A stretch of 64,000 nt of DNA. It comes from G965247265 sp965247265. GTDB taxonomy: Bacteria; Pseudomonadota; Gammaproteobacteria; UBA4575. Each line of letters starts with the position of its first letter. Positions within the stretch are counted from its first letter, which is position 1. The notes beneath the pieces are model-generated. The model was not told the origin of the DNA, ran no database searches, and saw only the letters and a program-made list of their open reading frames with translations. The stretch is from positions 1,364,001 through 1,428,000 of the forward strand of contig OZ252002.1 of the NCBI GenBank assembly GCA_965247265.1. Reading direction: 5' to 3'. A program made the translations under genes and the position numbers. Shown one piece after another: positions 54,630-64,000 of the stretch.

Positions 54630-54766
54630 ACAAACGAGTATCTAAATTTCCTGCAGGCGTTTGATCGGCCAATTCTGCCATTTTGCTCATAGCAACTCTT
54701 AATAATTGCTCAAAATAAGAGTAGGTTAACCACAACTCTCTTTTTTACTCAAATGGAGTTTGAGTA

Positions 54767-54937
54767 ATGGCATCAAATACATGCAGTCCATCAAATGAAA
54801 AGACGATGCTAATGCGTACGTTTTTGAAAAAAATTGTAAATAACGATAAACGTGCTAAACAGCTATTCAAGCTATACTTTGACCGAAATGAAATTTCGGA
54901 AGATCAATTTTATAAAGCAATTTCAAGCAAACTATAA
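54767..54937 (+). CDS. Small basic protein (56 aa)
   Basis: GGAG at 54755-54758 precedes the ATG by 8 bases. The product reads MASNTCSPSNEKTMLMRTFL then KKIVNNDKRAKQLFKLYFDR and NEISEDQFYKAISSKL: soluble, Lys-rich and helical. Its size and the spacing before rapA fit a genuine small gene. Family unknown. Confidence 0.5.
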   Translation: MASNTCSPSNEKTMLMRTFLKKIVNNDKRAKQLFKLYFDRNEISEDQFYKAISSKL

Positions 54938-55189
54938 TAAATTCCGATTCATATTAATTGAATAGTTGTGTGGTCGTAATTAAATTTTGCCATCCCATTC
55001 AGTCAATTTATTTTTGACTCCATTATGTTGTATACAGGCTGTATAAGTCGGTATATATAATTAAGTAAGCTTGCGCACTATTATTGAGTCTCATGTATTT
55101 TGAGATTTCATGGTATTTTCTTGTCAAGCTATTCGTACTTTTTATAATTTAATTAAACAAAAAATTATTATCCTTGAAAGAGCTAATCT

Positions 55190-58075
55190 ATGACAATTCA
55201 ATATATACCGGGACAGCGGTGGGTGAGCAACACAGAGTCTGAGCTAGGTCTTGGGATCGTCATGGAAGCAGCTGGTCGAAGAGTAACTGTCAGTTTTCCA
55301 GCTGTTGGTCAGCGTCGAACCTATGCAATGGATAATGCGCCGCTTAGCCGAGTGCACTATGAAATTGGCGAAACAATTATGAGCGCAGAAGGAACTACGT
55401 TTGCAGTTGTGGACGTGCAGGATCAAAGCGGCTATTTAATTTATCAGGGAACGGATAATGAAGGAAATAATGTAAGTCTTGAAGAAATTGATTTAGAAAG
55501 TTTTGTTCAATTCAGTCGTCCACAGGATCGATTGTTTGCTGGACAAATTGATAAGAACAATAGTTTCCAGCTTCGTGTAGAGACGTTATTTCATTTGCGT
55601 CGACAACAACAAGCTTCATGTTTTGGATTATTGGGATCTCGTGTTCAATTGCTTCCACACCAGCTTTATATAGCCGATAAGATTGCTCGAAGACATGCGC
55701 CTAGAGTGCTGCTCGCAGATGAAGTGGGTTTAGGTAAAACAATTGAAGCAGGCATGATTTTACATAAACAACTCATAACAGGCTGCGCAAAGCGTATTTT
55801 AATTGTGGTCCCAGATAGTCTTGTGCATCAATGGTTCGTGGAAATGTCGAGACGCTTTAGTATTCAGTTTACTATATTAGACGAAGAAAGATGTAATGCT
55901 TTAGAAGCAGGAGAGCATGGTAATCCTTTTGAAAGTTCACAATTTATAATATGTGCACTTTCATGGATTACTAATAATGAAGGTCGACAAGCTCAAGCGC
56001 TGGAATCCTTGTGGGATATATTAGTTGTTGATGAAGCACATCATTTGAATTGGACGCCCAGTAATATCAGTCCTGCCTATGCTTGTATTGAGGCTTTAGC
56101 TAAAAAAGTTTCAAGTTTGCTCTTATTAACTGCAACGCCAGAGCAATTGGGTATTGATGGGCATTTTGCGCGTCTTCGATTGTTGGATCCAGATCGTTAC
56201 TATGACTTGCAAAAATTCCAACAGGAAGAAGAGAGTTATCAAGCCATTAATACACTAGTGCAGAAACTGTTAACCATCGATACAGAAGAGGTCCTGCAAG
56301 ATGATGACGATATTTTTAATGAACTAGAGAATTATCCTGGAAGTGAACTTGTAAATAAATTAAAGACAGCACCTAATAATAAGATAAATCAAGTTCTTGA
56401 TGAAATCATACAAGATATTTTAGACCGTCATGGAACTGGTAGAGTGTTATTTCGAAATACACGAAATGCGGTTGAAGGATTTCCGCAACGTCAGTTACAT
56501 ACCTATGCACTAGAGGCGCCCAAACAATATTCAGAAATAATCAATCAAGAAAAAATTGGTGCAGAAGAAACCGAAAAGTTGACAACGTTACTATGTCCAG
56601 AATTGCTCTTAGGAATAAACTGGTTTGATGTTGATCCTAGAGTTGAATGGCTAGGCAAATGGGTACTTAACAAACGTGATGAAAAAGTTTTAGTAATATG
56701 TGCCTTTTCGAGTACCGCAAAAACATTAGAAGAGTATTTGAGAATAAATCATGGCATTCATTCAGCTGTTTTCCATGAAGAACTTGATCTTATTGCAAGA
56801 GATCGCGCATCTGCATATTTTGCAGAGGAGGAAGAAGGTGCTCAGGTATTAGTTTGCTCAGAGATTGGTAGTGAGGGTCGAAATTTTCAGTTTGCGCATC
56901 ATTTAGTGCTATTTGATTTACCTCTGAATCCTGATTTATTAGAACAGCGAATTGGAAGATTGGATCGAATCGGTCAGATCCATACAGTGCAAATACATGT
57001 GCCATATTATGAAAAAGAAGCTCAAGCAACCTTGTTGCATTGGTATAATGAAGGGTTAAATGCTTTTCAAAAAGTTTGCTCAATTGGTCAAAGTGTTTAT
57101 CAATTATGCTCAGCACAATTGATTAAGTGTTTAGTAGACTGTGAGGATAAAAAAAGTTTCACTGAATTAATTAAAGATACAAGTAACAAATCTCAAGAAT
57201 TACTGCAAATTTTACACGAAGGTCGTGATCGTCTGTTAGAGCTTAACTCATGCAATCCAAAAATAGCTGAAAATATTGTAGATAGTATCTTAGATACATC
57301 AAACCAACTTGAGCTAGCAAATTATATGGAACGTGTATGCGATCAATTTGGCGTAGATCACCAGTATCATAGTGCTCACAGTGTCATTATGCAGCCAGGA
57401 GATCATATGCATGCGAATAATTTTTCTGGGCTTTCTGAGGGTGGGCTTACAGCGACATATGATCGTGCCAAAGCACTAATACGAGAAGATATGCAATTTC
57501 ATACTTGGGAACACCCTGTAGTGACAGGTGCGATGGACTTAATATTATCCGGTGAAATTGGAAATTCTGCACTTTGCACAATTAATTTACAATCAATAAA
57601 ACCGGGAACTGTGTTATTGGAGGCAATTTTTACAATTCATTGTGCGGCACCTTTGCAGTTGCAATTACACCGTTATTTACCACAAACTGTAATTCGTGTG
57701 GTCACTGATCTGTTACAAAATGATTTGAGCAAGATTCTAACAATAGAGCATATGAATCGATTAGCAGAGCATGTAAAAGGCAGGACAGCAAAAGATATAA
57801 TTCGTCATGTGCGCAAACAAATCACTGAATTAATAAAGTTTGCTGAGGATATCGCTTCTATTGAAAAAGAAAAAGTTATTGAATTGGCAGTGCAAAAGAT
57901 GAATAACAATGAATCTTTAGAGTATGATCGTCTAACAGCGCTATCAAATGTAAATCCCAATATAAGACAAGAAGAAATTGATTATTTAAAATCAACATCA
58001 ATTGAACTAGAAAAATTCATGCAACAAGCGCAGTTGAAACTAGATTCTATTCGAGTAGCAATTACAAGAAAGTAA
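55190..58075 (+). CDS. rapA: RNA polymerase-associated ATPase RapA (HepA), Swi2/Snf2 family
   Basis: Full family length at 961 residues. N-terminal tandem Tudor-like domains (YIPGQRWVSNTESELGLGIV) precede the ATPase: LADEVGLGKTIEAGMIL (motif I), VVDEAHHL (motif II), LLTATPEQLG (motif III), then the second lobe with VCSEIGSEGRNFQFAHHL and DLPLNPDLLEQRIGRLDRIG (motifs V-VI). RapA recycles stalled RNA polymerase after termination. It is the head of a run with the 124-residue gene and srkA. Confidence 0.95.
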   Translation: MTIQYIPGQRWVSNTESELGLGIVMEAAGRRVTVSFPAVGQRRTYAMDNAPLSRVHYEIGETIMSAEGTTFAVVDVQDQSGYLIYQGTDNEGNNVSLEEIDLESFVQFSRPQDRLFAGQIDKNNSFQLRVETLFHLRRQQQASCFGLLGSRVQLLPHQLYIADKIARRHAPRVLLADEVGLGKTIEAGMILHKQLITGCAKRILIVVPDSLVHQWFVEMSRRFSIQFTILDEERCNALEAGEHGNPFESSQFIICALSWITNNEGRQAQALESLWDILVVDEAHHLNWTPSNISPAYACIEALAKKVSSLLLLTATPEQLGIDGHFARLRLLDPDRYYDLQKFQQEEESYQAINTLVQKLLTIDTEEVLQDDDDIFNELENYPGSELVNKLKTAPNNKINQVLDEIIQDILDRHGTGRVLFRNTRNAVEGFPQRQLHTYALEAPKQYSEIINQEKIGAEETEKLTTLLCPELLLGINWFDVDPRVEWLGKWVLNKRDEKVLVICAFSSTAKTLEEYLRINHGIHSAVFHEELDLIARDRASAYFAEEEEGAQVLVCSEIGSEGRNFQFAHHLVLFDLPLNPDLLEQRIGRLDRIGQIHTVQIHVPYYEKEAQATLLHWYNEGLNAFQKVCSIGQSVYQLCSAQLIKCLVDCEDKKSFTELIKDTSNKSQELLQILHEGRDRLLELNSCNPKIAENIVDSILDTSNQLELANYMERVCDQFGVDHQYHSAHSVIMQPGDHMHANNFSGLSEGGLTATYDRAKALIREDMQFHTWEHPVVTGAMDLILSGEIGNSALCTINLQSIKPGTVLLEAIFTIHCAAPLQLQLHRYLPQTVIRVVTDLLQNDLSKILTIEHMNRLAEHVKGRTAKDIIRHVRKQITELIKFAEDIASIEKEKVIELAVQKMNNNESLEYDRLTALSNVNPNIRQEEIDYLKSTSIELEKFMQQAQLKLDSIRVAITRK

Positions 58076-58088
58076 GCAAGGAGTACTA

Positions 58089-58463
58089 ATGTCTGTTGAT
58101 AAACAACAAATAGATTTGCTATGCAATGAAGTACACAGCATTATGATGCATGCAACAGAAAATCTATCTGTTCCTGATCCCAAACTCGCAAGGGATATTC
58201 GAAAAAAAATATCCGTGTTCACATATGGAATAGTAAGTGAGCTTGCCGACAAATTTAAAATAGATGTAGATCTAGCCTATGAAAAGTACTTGATGTTGGG
58301 AGGCCTAAACACAGAACAAGCAAAAATAATAGTGAAACGCACGCGTGATGAGTTTTTACTGCGAGAGTATGGTGAAAATTGTATGCTGACAGGGAGGAAG
58401 GTCGTGCGTCAATGGAATTCAGGCAACAAGAATATTCAAGCATTAATAGAGGCGTTGTTATAA
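58089..58463 (+). CDS. Hypothetical helical protein between rapA and srkA
   Basis: GGAG lies 8 bases ahead of the ATG. The 124-residue protein is soluble and helix-rich: DKQQIDLLCNEVHSIMMHAT, LARDIRKKISVFTYGIVSEL, YEKYLMLGGLNTEQAKIIVK. The last part is basic (TGRKVVRQWNSGNKNI). No known domain is recognised. The 13-base gap to rapA and 9-base gap to srkA place it in their operon, so it should be expressed with them. Confidence 0.6.
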   Translation: MSVDKQQIDLLCNEVHSIMMHATENLSVPDPKLARDIRKKISVFTYGIVSELADKFKIDVDLAYEKYLMLGGLNTEQAKIIVKRTRDEFLLREYGENCMLTGRKVVRQWNSGNKNIQALIEALL

Positions 58464-58472
58464 GCATGCAAA

Positions 58473-59462
58473 ATGAAAATACACGAAAACCATCCTTTTG
58501 ATACGCTTACCCCTGATTACATTTTAAATGCGATCGAAGACCATGGTTTTGTTTGCGATGGTCGAATTTTGGCATTGAACAGCTATGAAAATCGCGTATA
58601 TCAAGTGGGTGTGGAGGATGCAGAGCCCATTATTGCAAAATTTTATCGCCCACAACGTTGGACCAATGATCAAATTCTTGAAGAGCACCAGTTCTGTGCG
58701 GAATTAGTTGAGCAAGAACTGCCTGTTGTTGCACCGCTCAGTATTAATGGAAATACACTACTACCTTGTAATGATTTTCGATTAGCGATTTACCTTAGGA
58801 AGGGAGGTTACGCACCTGAATTTGATAACCTTGATAATCTACTCATTCTTGGGCGTTGTATTGGTCGAATTCATGTAGTGGGCGCATCTTACTCATTTAA
58901 ATATCGCCCCAGCATTACTTGTAAGCATTATGGACATGAGAGTGTTGCTGTTATTAGAAATGATTTTATTCCCGATTACGTGCAAGCATCATATGATGCA
59001 ATTGTAGTAGATATTTTAAGTGCAATTGACGAGATATATGTAGAGGCAAATAATTCTGATTTTATTCGTGTGCATGGCGATTGTCATGTTGGTAATGTTT
59101 TATGGCGTGATGACGCGCCTCATTTTATAGATTTTGATGATGCGAGAATGGGTCCCGCAATTCAAGATATTTGGATGTTGTTGTCTGGGGATCGTGCGCG
59201 GCAAACAGTACAGCTCAGTGAAATTACAGAAGGGTATAATGAATTTGCAGACTTTCCTTTACATCAACTTAGATTAATTGAATCATTAAGAACATTACGA
59301 ATGATGTATTTTAGTGCATGGCTGGCAAAGAGGTGGGATGACCCTGCATTTCCTCTTGCATTTCCATGGTTTAATACAGTTCAGTACTGGGAACAGCACA
59401 TATTAGATCTGCGTGAGCAGCTAAATGAATTAGAAAAACCGGCTTTAAATCTATTTGGATAA
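58473..59462 (+). CDS. srkA: Stress response kinase A (YihE), APH-fold protein kinase
   Basis: The 329-residue protein has the SrkA opening HPFDTLTPDYILNAIEDHGF, ALNSYENRVYQVGVED with the glycine-poor nucleotide loop, FYRPQRWTNDQILEEHQFC, the catalytic loop HGDCHVGNVLWRD and metal-binding FIDFDDARMGPAIQD. SrkA phosphorylates Ser/Thr in target proteins and protects from stress-induced death in E. coli. Its stop overlaps the region just ahead of slyX (ATG at 59467). Confidence 0.94.
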   Translation: MKIHENHPFDTLTPDYILNAIEDHGFVCDGRILALNSYENRVYQVGVEDAEPIIAKFYRPQRWTNDQILEEHQFCAELVEQELPVVAPLSINGNTLLPCNDFRLAIYLRKGGYAPEFDNLDNLLILGRCIGRIHVVGASYSFKYRPSITCKHYGHESVAVIRNDFIPDYVQASYDAIVVDILSAIDEIYVEANNSDFIRVHGDCHVGNVLWRDDAPHFIDFDDARMGPAIQDIWMLLSGDRARQTVQLSEITEGYNEFADFPLHQLRLIESLRTLRMMYFSAWLAKRWDDPAFPLAFPWFNTVQYWEQHILDLREQLNELEKPALNLFG

Positions 59463-59466
59463 TTTT

Positions 59467-59673
59467 ATGAATGAAGATAGAATTATAGAGTTAGAAACAA
59501 AAGTATCTTATCAAGAAGATCTATTACAAGACTTAAATAGATTAGTTGCAACTCAGCAACATCAGATTGATCAATTGACTACGCTTAGCAAAACTTTAAG
59601 CAATCAGCTTAAAGAGGCTATGCATAGTATTCAGAGCGAGAGCAATGTAGATGAAAAGCCTCCACATTATTAG
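59467..59673 (+). CDS. slyX: SlyX protein
   Basis: The ATG at 59467, four bases past the srkA stop, gives 68 residues: MNEDRIIELETKVSYQEDLL then a coiled coil (QQHQIDQLTTLSKTLSNQL) and the family-typical end PPHY. SlyX is a small coiled-coil protein of unknown role; a possible TTG start at 59455 inside srkA would add four residues. The match to SlyX (E-x-LE-x-K-x-x-x-QE at the start, PPHY at the end) is clear. Confidence 0.9.
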   Translation: MNEDRIIELETKVSYQEDLLQDLNRLVATQQHQIDQLTTLSKTLSNQLKEAMHSIQSESNVDEKPPHY

Positions 59674-59819
59674 TAATGATTGCAGTGCTTAAGAATAAGG
59701 TTGTTGGTTGATATATATAAATACAAATTTATTACATCAGTTATAAGACTGGCATGTATATAGTTTGTTGATTTAAGATATCAACTGTTTTTAAAATGAC
59801 TTGTTATTAAGGAGAGAAA

Positions 59820-60206
59820 ATGTTTAACCCGTTAAGCATTCCATTTGGATGTGTGATGTTGTACAACGTTGTTAAATTAAAAGATGGTGTTTCAGAAGAA
59901 GATGTGCAATTGGCACTCGGCGAAATGTGCAATATTGTAAAAAATACCTATGGTGATGACAAAGGTGGATTTATTGGTGGGCAGGTGTACAAATTTTCTG
60001 GTTTTGTTTCTGATGAAGGATCAATCGCTTCAAAAAAGCAGACAGAAGATCATATAACCATTGTGACGTATTGGCAGTCTTTTGAGCATCATGAGAAATC
60101 GCATGCAGATCAAGCGTTTAAAGAAAAATTTGAAGCGCTTAGTGCATATGCAAGCGAAACGTATGAAATAGGTTACGAAATGCTCTGGCAAGGTGAGCCA
60201 GATTAA
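59820..60206 (+). CDS. Dimeric alpha/beta-barrel (ABM-like) protein of unknown function
   Basis: AAGGAGAG lies 4 bases before the ATG. The 128-residue protein reads FGCVMLYNVVKLKDGVSEED, then GGFIGGQVYKFSGFVSDEG and HITIVTYWQSFEHHEKSHAD, the pattern of a single ferredoxin-like/ABM-type domain (V-L-K then W-x-S-x-E-x-H-x-x-S). Related proteins may bind haem or act as monooxygenases, but no catalytic residue is assured. It converges on the NYN-domain gene. Confidence 0.6.
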   Translation: MFNPLSIPFGCVMLYNVVKLKDGVSEEDVQLALGEMCNIVKNTYGDDKGGFIGGQVYKFSGFVSDEGSIASKKQTEDHITIVTYWQSFEHHEKSHADQAFKEKFEALSAYASETYEIGYEMLWQGEPD

Positions 60207-60226
60207 ATGCTTGTTACTTCCCGCAG

Positions 60227-60754
60227 TTAGTGTTTCTTTGGCGGAATTTTTCGCTTGGTTCGTTTAGGGGTTAATGTAAACCAAAATTCCTTAGTAAGAG
60301 GCTGATAGTAATCCGCTTCTTCAATGAGTAGTTTAGAGGCGGTACGGGGCACTGCCGCTATTTCAACGCGTACTCCCTCAAATTTTAAATGTCTTACAAG
60401 CTCAATAAAATCAGAATCACCAGACATAATAATAATAGTGTCTACTTTGCTTGCTACTTGTGTGGCTTTAATGGTTAAGGGGATGTCGGCGCTTTTGTGG
60501 CATGGACGAACAGAACCATGATAGAAGTTATGTAAACGTTCTTTTAACTTTTGCGAAATTTGTTTGCCTTCTCGAAAATATACCAAACGACTTAAACCTC
60601 TGTTATCTAGTAATTTTGGAATTAACGTATCAAAATTAAGCATAGTATTCTCATTATCTGTCTCCGTATGTATGCTACGCTCAATATTGTTGCCATCGAT
60701 TAAAATGGCAACGGACTGACTAATTAAAACACCTTCTGTTTGTTGGTTTGCCAT
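60227..60754 (-). CDS. NYN/LabA-like PIN-fold nuclease domain protein (DUF88)
   Basis: A 175-residue protein with SVAILIDGNNIERSIH (first Asp of the PIN-like site), VDTIIIMSGDSDFIELVRHL (acidic GDSD) and GVRVEIAAVPRTASKLLIEEAD. This is the NYN-domain family of probable ribonucleases, of which LabA and Limkain-b1 are examples. The basic tail (TPKRTKRKIPPKKH) suits nucleic-acid binding. It stands convergent to the ABM-like gene and divergent from the phosphorylase. Confidence 0.88.
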   Translation of the reverse strand: MANQQTEGVLISQSVAILIDGNNIERSIHTETDNENTMLNFDTLIPKLLDNRGLSRLVYFREGKQISQKLKERLHNFYHGSVRPCHKSADIPLTIKATQVASKVDTIIIMSGDSDFIELVRHLKFEGVRVEIAAVPRTASKLLIEEADYYQPLTKEFWFTLTPKRTKRKIPPKKH

Positions 60755-60884
60755 GACTAAATTATATTCCTTATGGTGGCTAATAATTGATTATGTATTA
60801 ATGGATATGTGAAAAATAGATTTATCTGTAAATATTTACAAATTATCTAGTTATATTCCCACTATACATCTCGGTATTCAAAAT

Positions 60885-62649
60885 ATGGAAATTATGGACG
60901 TACAAAGCTTAACGGATGAACAGTTCTATAAGAGGCTATGCGCACATATCTCGAAGATATATCAAAGAGATGATGTTGATGATATCGCTAGATTACTTTT
61001 AAGTGAATTTAATAATTTGCATTCAAAAATACATCTAGAGAGTATCAATAGTCCTAGTTTAACGTGGGATGAAAAAGATATTTATTTAATTACATATGGG
61101 GATTCAATTTATAGTGATGGAGTAGCGCCACTACAAGTATTGTATAAATTTCTCATGAAATATATGAAAAGCGTAGTAAATACAATTCATGTATTACCAT
61201 TTTTCCCCTACAGCTCAGATCGTGGTTTTTCCATTATAAACTACGAAGAAGTTAATAAAGAGCTAGGGAGTTGGAATGACATTAATAAAATTACGAAACA
61301 ATTTAGATTAATGGCAGATTTAGTTGTTAATCATATCTCGTCTAAAAGTAATTGGTTTCAACAATATCTAAAAGGTGAAAAGCCAGGCTGTGATTATTTT
61401 ATTGAAGCAGATGAAGAAGACGATCTTTCGCAAGTTGTTCGACCTAGAACAAGCCCATTATTAAAACAAGTAAATACTAGCAGAGGGAAAAAATATATAT
61501 GGTGTACATTTAGCTTTGATCAGATTGATCTAAATTTTTTTAAATCCTCAAGTCTTGTTAGAAATTATTCGAATACTGCGCTTTTATTTGGAAAGAAATG
61601 TACGTGTCATACGGCTAGATGCAATTGCATTCTTATGGAAGAAAATTGGAACCTCATGTATTAATCTTCCACAAACGCATGAGTTAGTAAAAATTATACG
61701 TTTACTCTCTGAGAGATATTTTCCAGGAACACTTATAGTTACAGAGACAAATGTTCCCAGTTTAGAAAATATTATGTATTTCGGTAATTCAAACGAAGCA
61801 CATATTATTTATAACTTTAGTCTTCCACCGATGTTGTTACATGCCTCATGGAAAGGAAGTTCGGAGCACTTAACGAAATGGTTAATGCAATTGCCGCCCG
61901 CGCCTATGGCATGCGCATATTTAAATTTTACATCAACACATGATGGAATAGGTTTGCGACCTGCCGAAGGTATATTATCTGATAAACAAATTAATCACCT
62001 AGTTGAGGGGATGAAAGTACTTGGTGGAGAAATATCTACAAGAGCTATAAATGGTGAGGTTGAAAAGCCATATGAAATTAACATCACGTGGCTTACTTCA
62101 ATGGAAGGCACTGCAGAAGGTAAGGATGATTTCCATGTTGCTAGATATATATGTTCCCAAATAGTAAAGCTAGGGTTAAAAGGCATACCTGCTTTTTATT
62201 TAAATAGCATTCTTGGTACAAAAAATGATATTGAAAGATATTCAATCACAAAAAATAAAAGATCGATTAATCGAAAGCAGTGGGATTTTGATGACATAGA
62301 GTCTAAATTAAGTGATGTAAACTCTATATCTTATAAGATATATTTTGAAATTAAGAGGCTAAGTTCAATAAAATCAAGGCAATCTGCATTTCACCCTAAT
62401 GCCACTCAATATATTTTACATATTGGAAAATCATTGTTCGAGTTTTGGCGACAAAGTATAGATCAAGAACAAAGTATTTTCGCAATCCATAATTTAACCA
62501 ACGACGAGAAAAAATTCTCATTATCTAATATAAATCTCACGTTGACAGAAAATTGGTTTGAATTAATTTCTTGGGATATAATTGATTTAACACAGAATAA
62601 AATAAATTTGAAGCCCTATCAGTGTTTATGGATAACAAACAAAACATAG
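60885..62649 (+). pseudogene. GH13_18 sugar phosphorylase (probable glucosylglycerate phosphorylase), frameshifted
   Basis: The first frame from 60885 holds LITYGDSIYSDGVAPLQVLY and VLPFFPYSSDRGFSIINYEE as in the sucrose-phosphorylase subfamily. It leaves the homologous path after IDLNFF at a TTTTTTTAAA run (61534-61543). The next frame continues NPQVLLEIIRILRFYLERNV, VIRLDAIAFLWKKIG (nucleophile Asp), LIVTETNVP (acid Glu) and FTSTHDGIGLRP. Its neighbours are a GpgS-like glycosyltransferase and an MPGP-like phosphatase, so glucosylglycerate is a better guess than sucrose as substrate. A one-base slip at the T/A run would restore it. Confidence 0.8.
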
Positions 62650-62657
62650 TGTGTTAA

Positions 62658-63821
62658 TCAGGTGTTATCTTTAGATACTGCATCAAATAATAAGGGTAAA
62701 ACATTGGGTATTGCGCTTGCGACACGAGACCATGTAGGCATAAACGGTGTTTCCATTGGGTTTGATAAAAATTTATCACCTGCATCCATAATATTTTGAG
62801 CAAATAACTCAACAATACTTTCTTCTTTGTGTCGATCAACGACAAGTTGATTCATCGCAGCATCATTTTGATAATTGTCAATTAAATCCAGTGCGCGTCG
62901 ATAATATAACGCTTTAATAGTACGAAATAATTCTGGCGTAAGCGTAACGCCATGTGTAGCCAGCTTTCTATAAATTATTTTAGAAATATCAACGCTCAAT
63001 TTTGAAAGACCAGACTCTTGATTATCTTCTGATAGTATTTGATGCTTATGATCATAACAATCAGCAATATCAACTTGGCAGATTCGTTGATTGGAATAGC
63101 GACGGTACATTTCTGAAAGTATCCCAATCTCAATACACCAGTCACTCGGTATTCGTAATGAATGAACAACGCCAGAACGCATCGAAAACTCGCCGGCAAG
63201 CACATAACGGAAGCTTCCTAAAAAGTCTAAATAATCGTGCGGGTCAATGGCTTGTTTTAATGCTGTGAGTAAGGGGAGCACTAGTAGTCTTGAGACACGC
63301 CCAGAAAACTGGTCATCATGTGCTCGTTAGTAATAACCTTTGCAAAACACATAATCGAATGTTGGGTGTACAACTGGGTAAAGTAATTTTGCGGGGATAC
63401 TGCGATCATATGTTAAAATATCACAATCGTGTAAAGCAACCGCTTTAGATTTACCTGAAGCTAGGTAATAACCAAGGCAATACCAGACATTTCTGCCTTT
63501 GCCTTCCTCATTGGGTGCAAGACTGTGTTCGTGAATTGCTTTGTCAATTTCGCGTAATTTAGGGCCGTCATTCCACAGAATTATATAATGTTGTGGAAGT
63601 TTGCTAAAGAATTCATTTGCATGAACAAATTGCTCTTCATTTGCAGCATCTAAACCAATAATTATTTCAGAAATATAGGACGCATGTGACAAGTGTTCAA
63701 TTATATCATGTAAAGCGGGTCCTTGGAGTTCTGAATATAAACAAGGCAGGATTAGTGACATGGGTCGTGTTGCACTCCATTCATTCAACTCAGCTTCAAT
63801 TGATTCCGTATAACGTTGCAA
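62658..63821 (-). pseudogene. GpgS-like glucosyl-3-phosphoglycerate synthase with in-frame stop
   Basis: From 63821 the frame encodes a GT-A glycosyltransferase: RPMSLILPCLYSELQGPAL, ISEIIIGLDAANEEQF, NEEGKGRNVWYCLGYYLASG and the DxD-type metal site ALHDCDIL. After VFCKGYY a TAA at 63327-63329 interrupts it. The same frame, without any shift, then reads RAHDDQFSGRVSRLLVLPLL and continues to 62658. Homologues read through here, so this is a single nonsense codon. It pairs with the HAD phosphatase upstream on the same strand to form a two-step glucosylglycerate synthesis route, and converges with the phosphorylase gene. Confidence 0.78.
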
Positions 63822-63845
63822 TTACTTCATTTTGGTAAAAATCGG

Positions 63846-64000
63846 TCATTCAAAATTTTTCCTAAATAAATTTAGTAGTGTGTCGTTCCAACCTTTTGGG
63901 CCTTCATTAGGTGCAAATATTATTTTATCTGATTCCTCAATTGATGCCATTGCTACGTGTGGATTAGGTATCACAACACCATAATCAGCCGTTTTGAGCA
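63846..64000 (-). CDS. C-terminal end of an MPGP/GpgP-like HAD phosphatase (partial)
   Basis: Only the last 51 codons are in the window, with the frame still open at base 64000. They read LKTADYGVVIPNPHVAMASI, EESDKIIFAPNEGPKGWND and TLLNLFRKNFE. The APNEGPKGWND ending is that of mannosyl-3-phosphoglycerate phosphatase-family HAD enzymes, which dephosphorylate the product of GpgS-type synthases. The 24-base gap to gpgS supports a common operon. Confidence 0.75.
   Translation of the reverse strand, partial: LKTADYGVVIPNPHVAMASIEESDKIIFAPNEGPKGWNDTLLNLFRKNFE

Noticed and set aside
1..64000. tRNA, rRNA or CRISPR array
   Set aside because: Reading the intergenic regions showed no cloverleaf with conserved TTCRA arm, no rRNA segments and no regularly spaced direct repeats. 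A tRNAscan or Infernal search would settle it.
1..64000. Prophage, IS element or plasmid region
   Set aside because: No transposase, integrase, phage structural or replication protein is encoded. The dispersed palindrome is the only mobile-like element seen.

Overview
The window is AT-rich chromosomal DNA from a gammaproteobacterium. RapA, SrkA, SlyX, the TesA/YbbA/YbbP-type cluster and the DegP-LepA pair all point there. The most informative stretch (about 28.7-54 kb) marks it as a methylotroph that probably lives on methylated sulfur or other C1 compounds. I cannot name a genus.

Layout. 0-8.9 kb: housekeeping genes (end of a DegP/MucD protease, lepA, a secreted metallo-beta-lactamase-fold protein, folP, a GIY-YIG protein, tesA divergent from an ABC ATPase/permease pair, a DUF938 methyltransferase). 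9-28 kb: an accessory, decaying region. Eight genes here carry frameshifts, premature stops or truncation (alpha/beta hydrolase, second EF-G, an ABM monooxygenase, DUF3604 protein, SDR, DUF302 protein, homocysteine S-methyltransferase, fatty-acid hydroxylase). The intact genes between them are mostly oxidoreductases, and six or seven copies of a short intergenic palindrome lie between 15.3 and 22.5 kb. 28.7-54 kb: the C1 locus, in which every gene is open. 54-60 kb: a cysteine-repeat secreted protein, rapA, srkA, slyX and small genes. 60-64 kb: a glucosylglycerate-type cluster (GH13_18 phosphorylase, GpgS-like glycosyltransferase, HAD phosphatase); its first two genes are interrupted.

The C1 locus holds four linked modules. 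(1) fdhAB: a NAD-dependent, FDH1-type formate dehydrogenase with a fused NuoE-NuoF beta subunit. (2) fhcBADC: the usual bacterial formyltransferase/hydrolase complex, whose FhcB has Gly where the Mo/W-binding Cys of FwdB should be. (3) mtoX with a lipoprotein SCO, a MauG-like dihaem protein and two TlpA-like thioredoxins: methanethiol oxidase, yielding formaldehyde, H2S and H2O2, with its accessory proteins. (4) A second, divergent formylmethanofuran set, fwdD-fwdB-fwdA-ftr-fwdC, followed by a 7Fe ferredoxin and an adrenodoxin-reductase-type NADPH:ferredoxin reductase. In this set FwdB keeps both the [4Fe-4S] cysteines and the presumed Mo/W-ligand cysteine, and a FwdD molybdopterin-domain subunit is present. 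It therefore looks like a true redox-active formylmethanofuran dehydrogenase rather than a hydrolase. I infer that methanethiol carbon can reach CO2 by two exits: Fhc plus NAD-formate dehydrogenase, or Fwd plus ferredoxin/NADPH. The second exit could in principle run in reverse. The rest of the H4MPT pathway (fae, mtdB, mch and cofactor synthesis) is not in the window, apart from a PCD-like gene between the modules.
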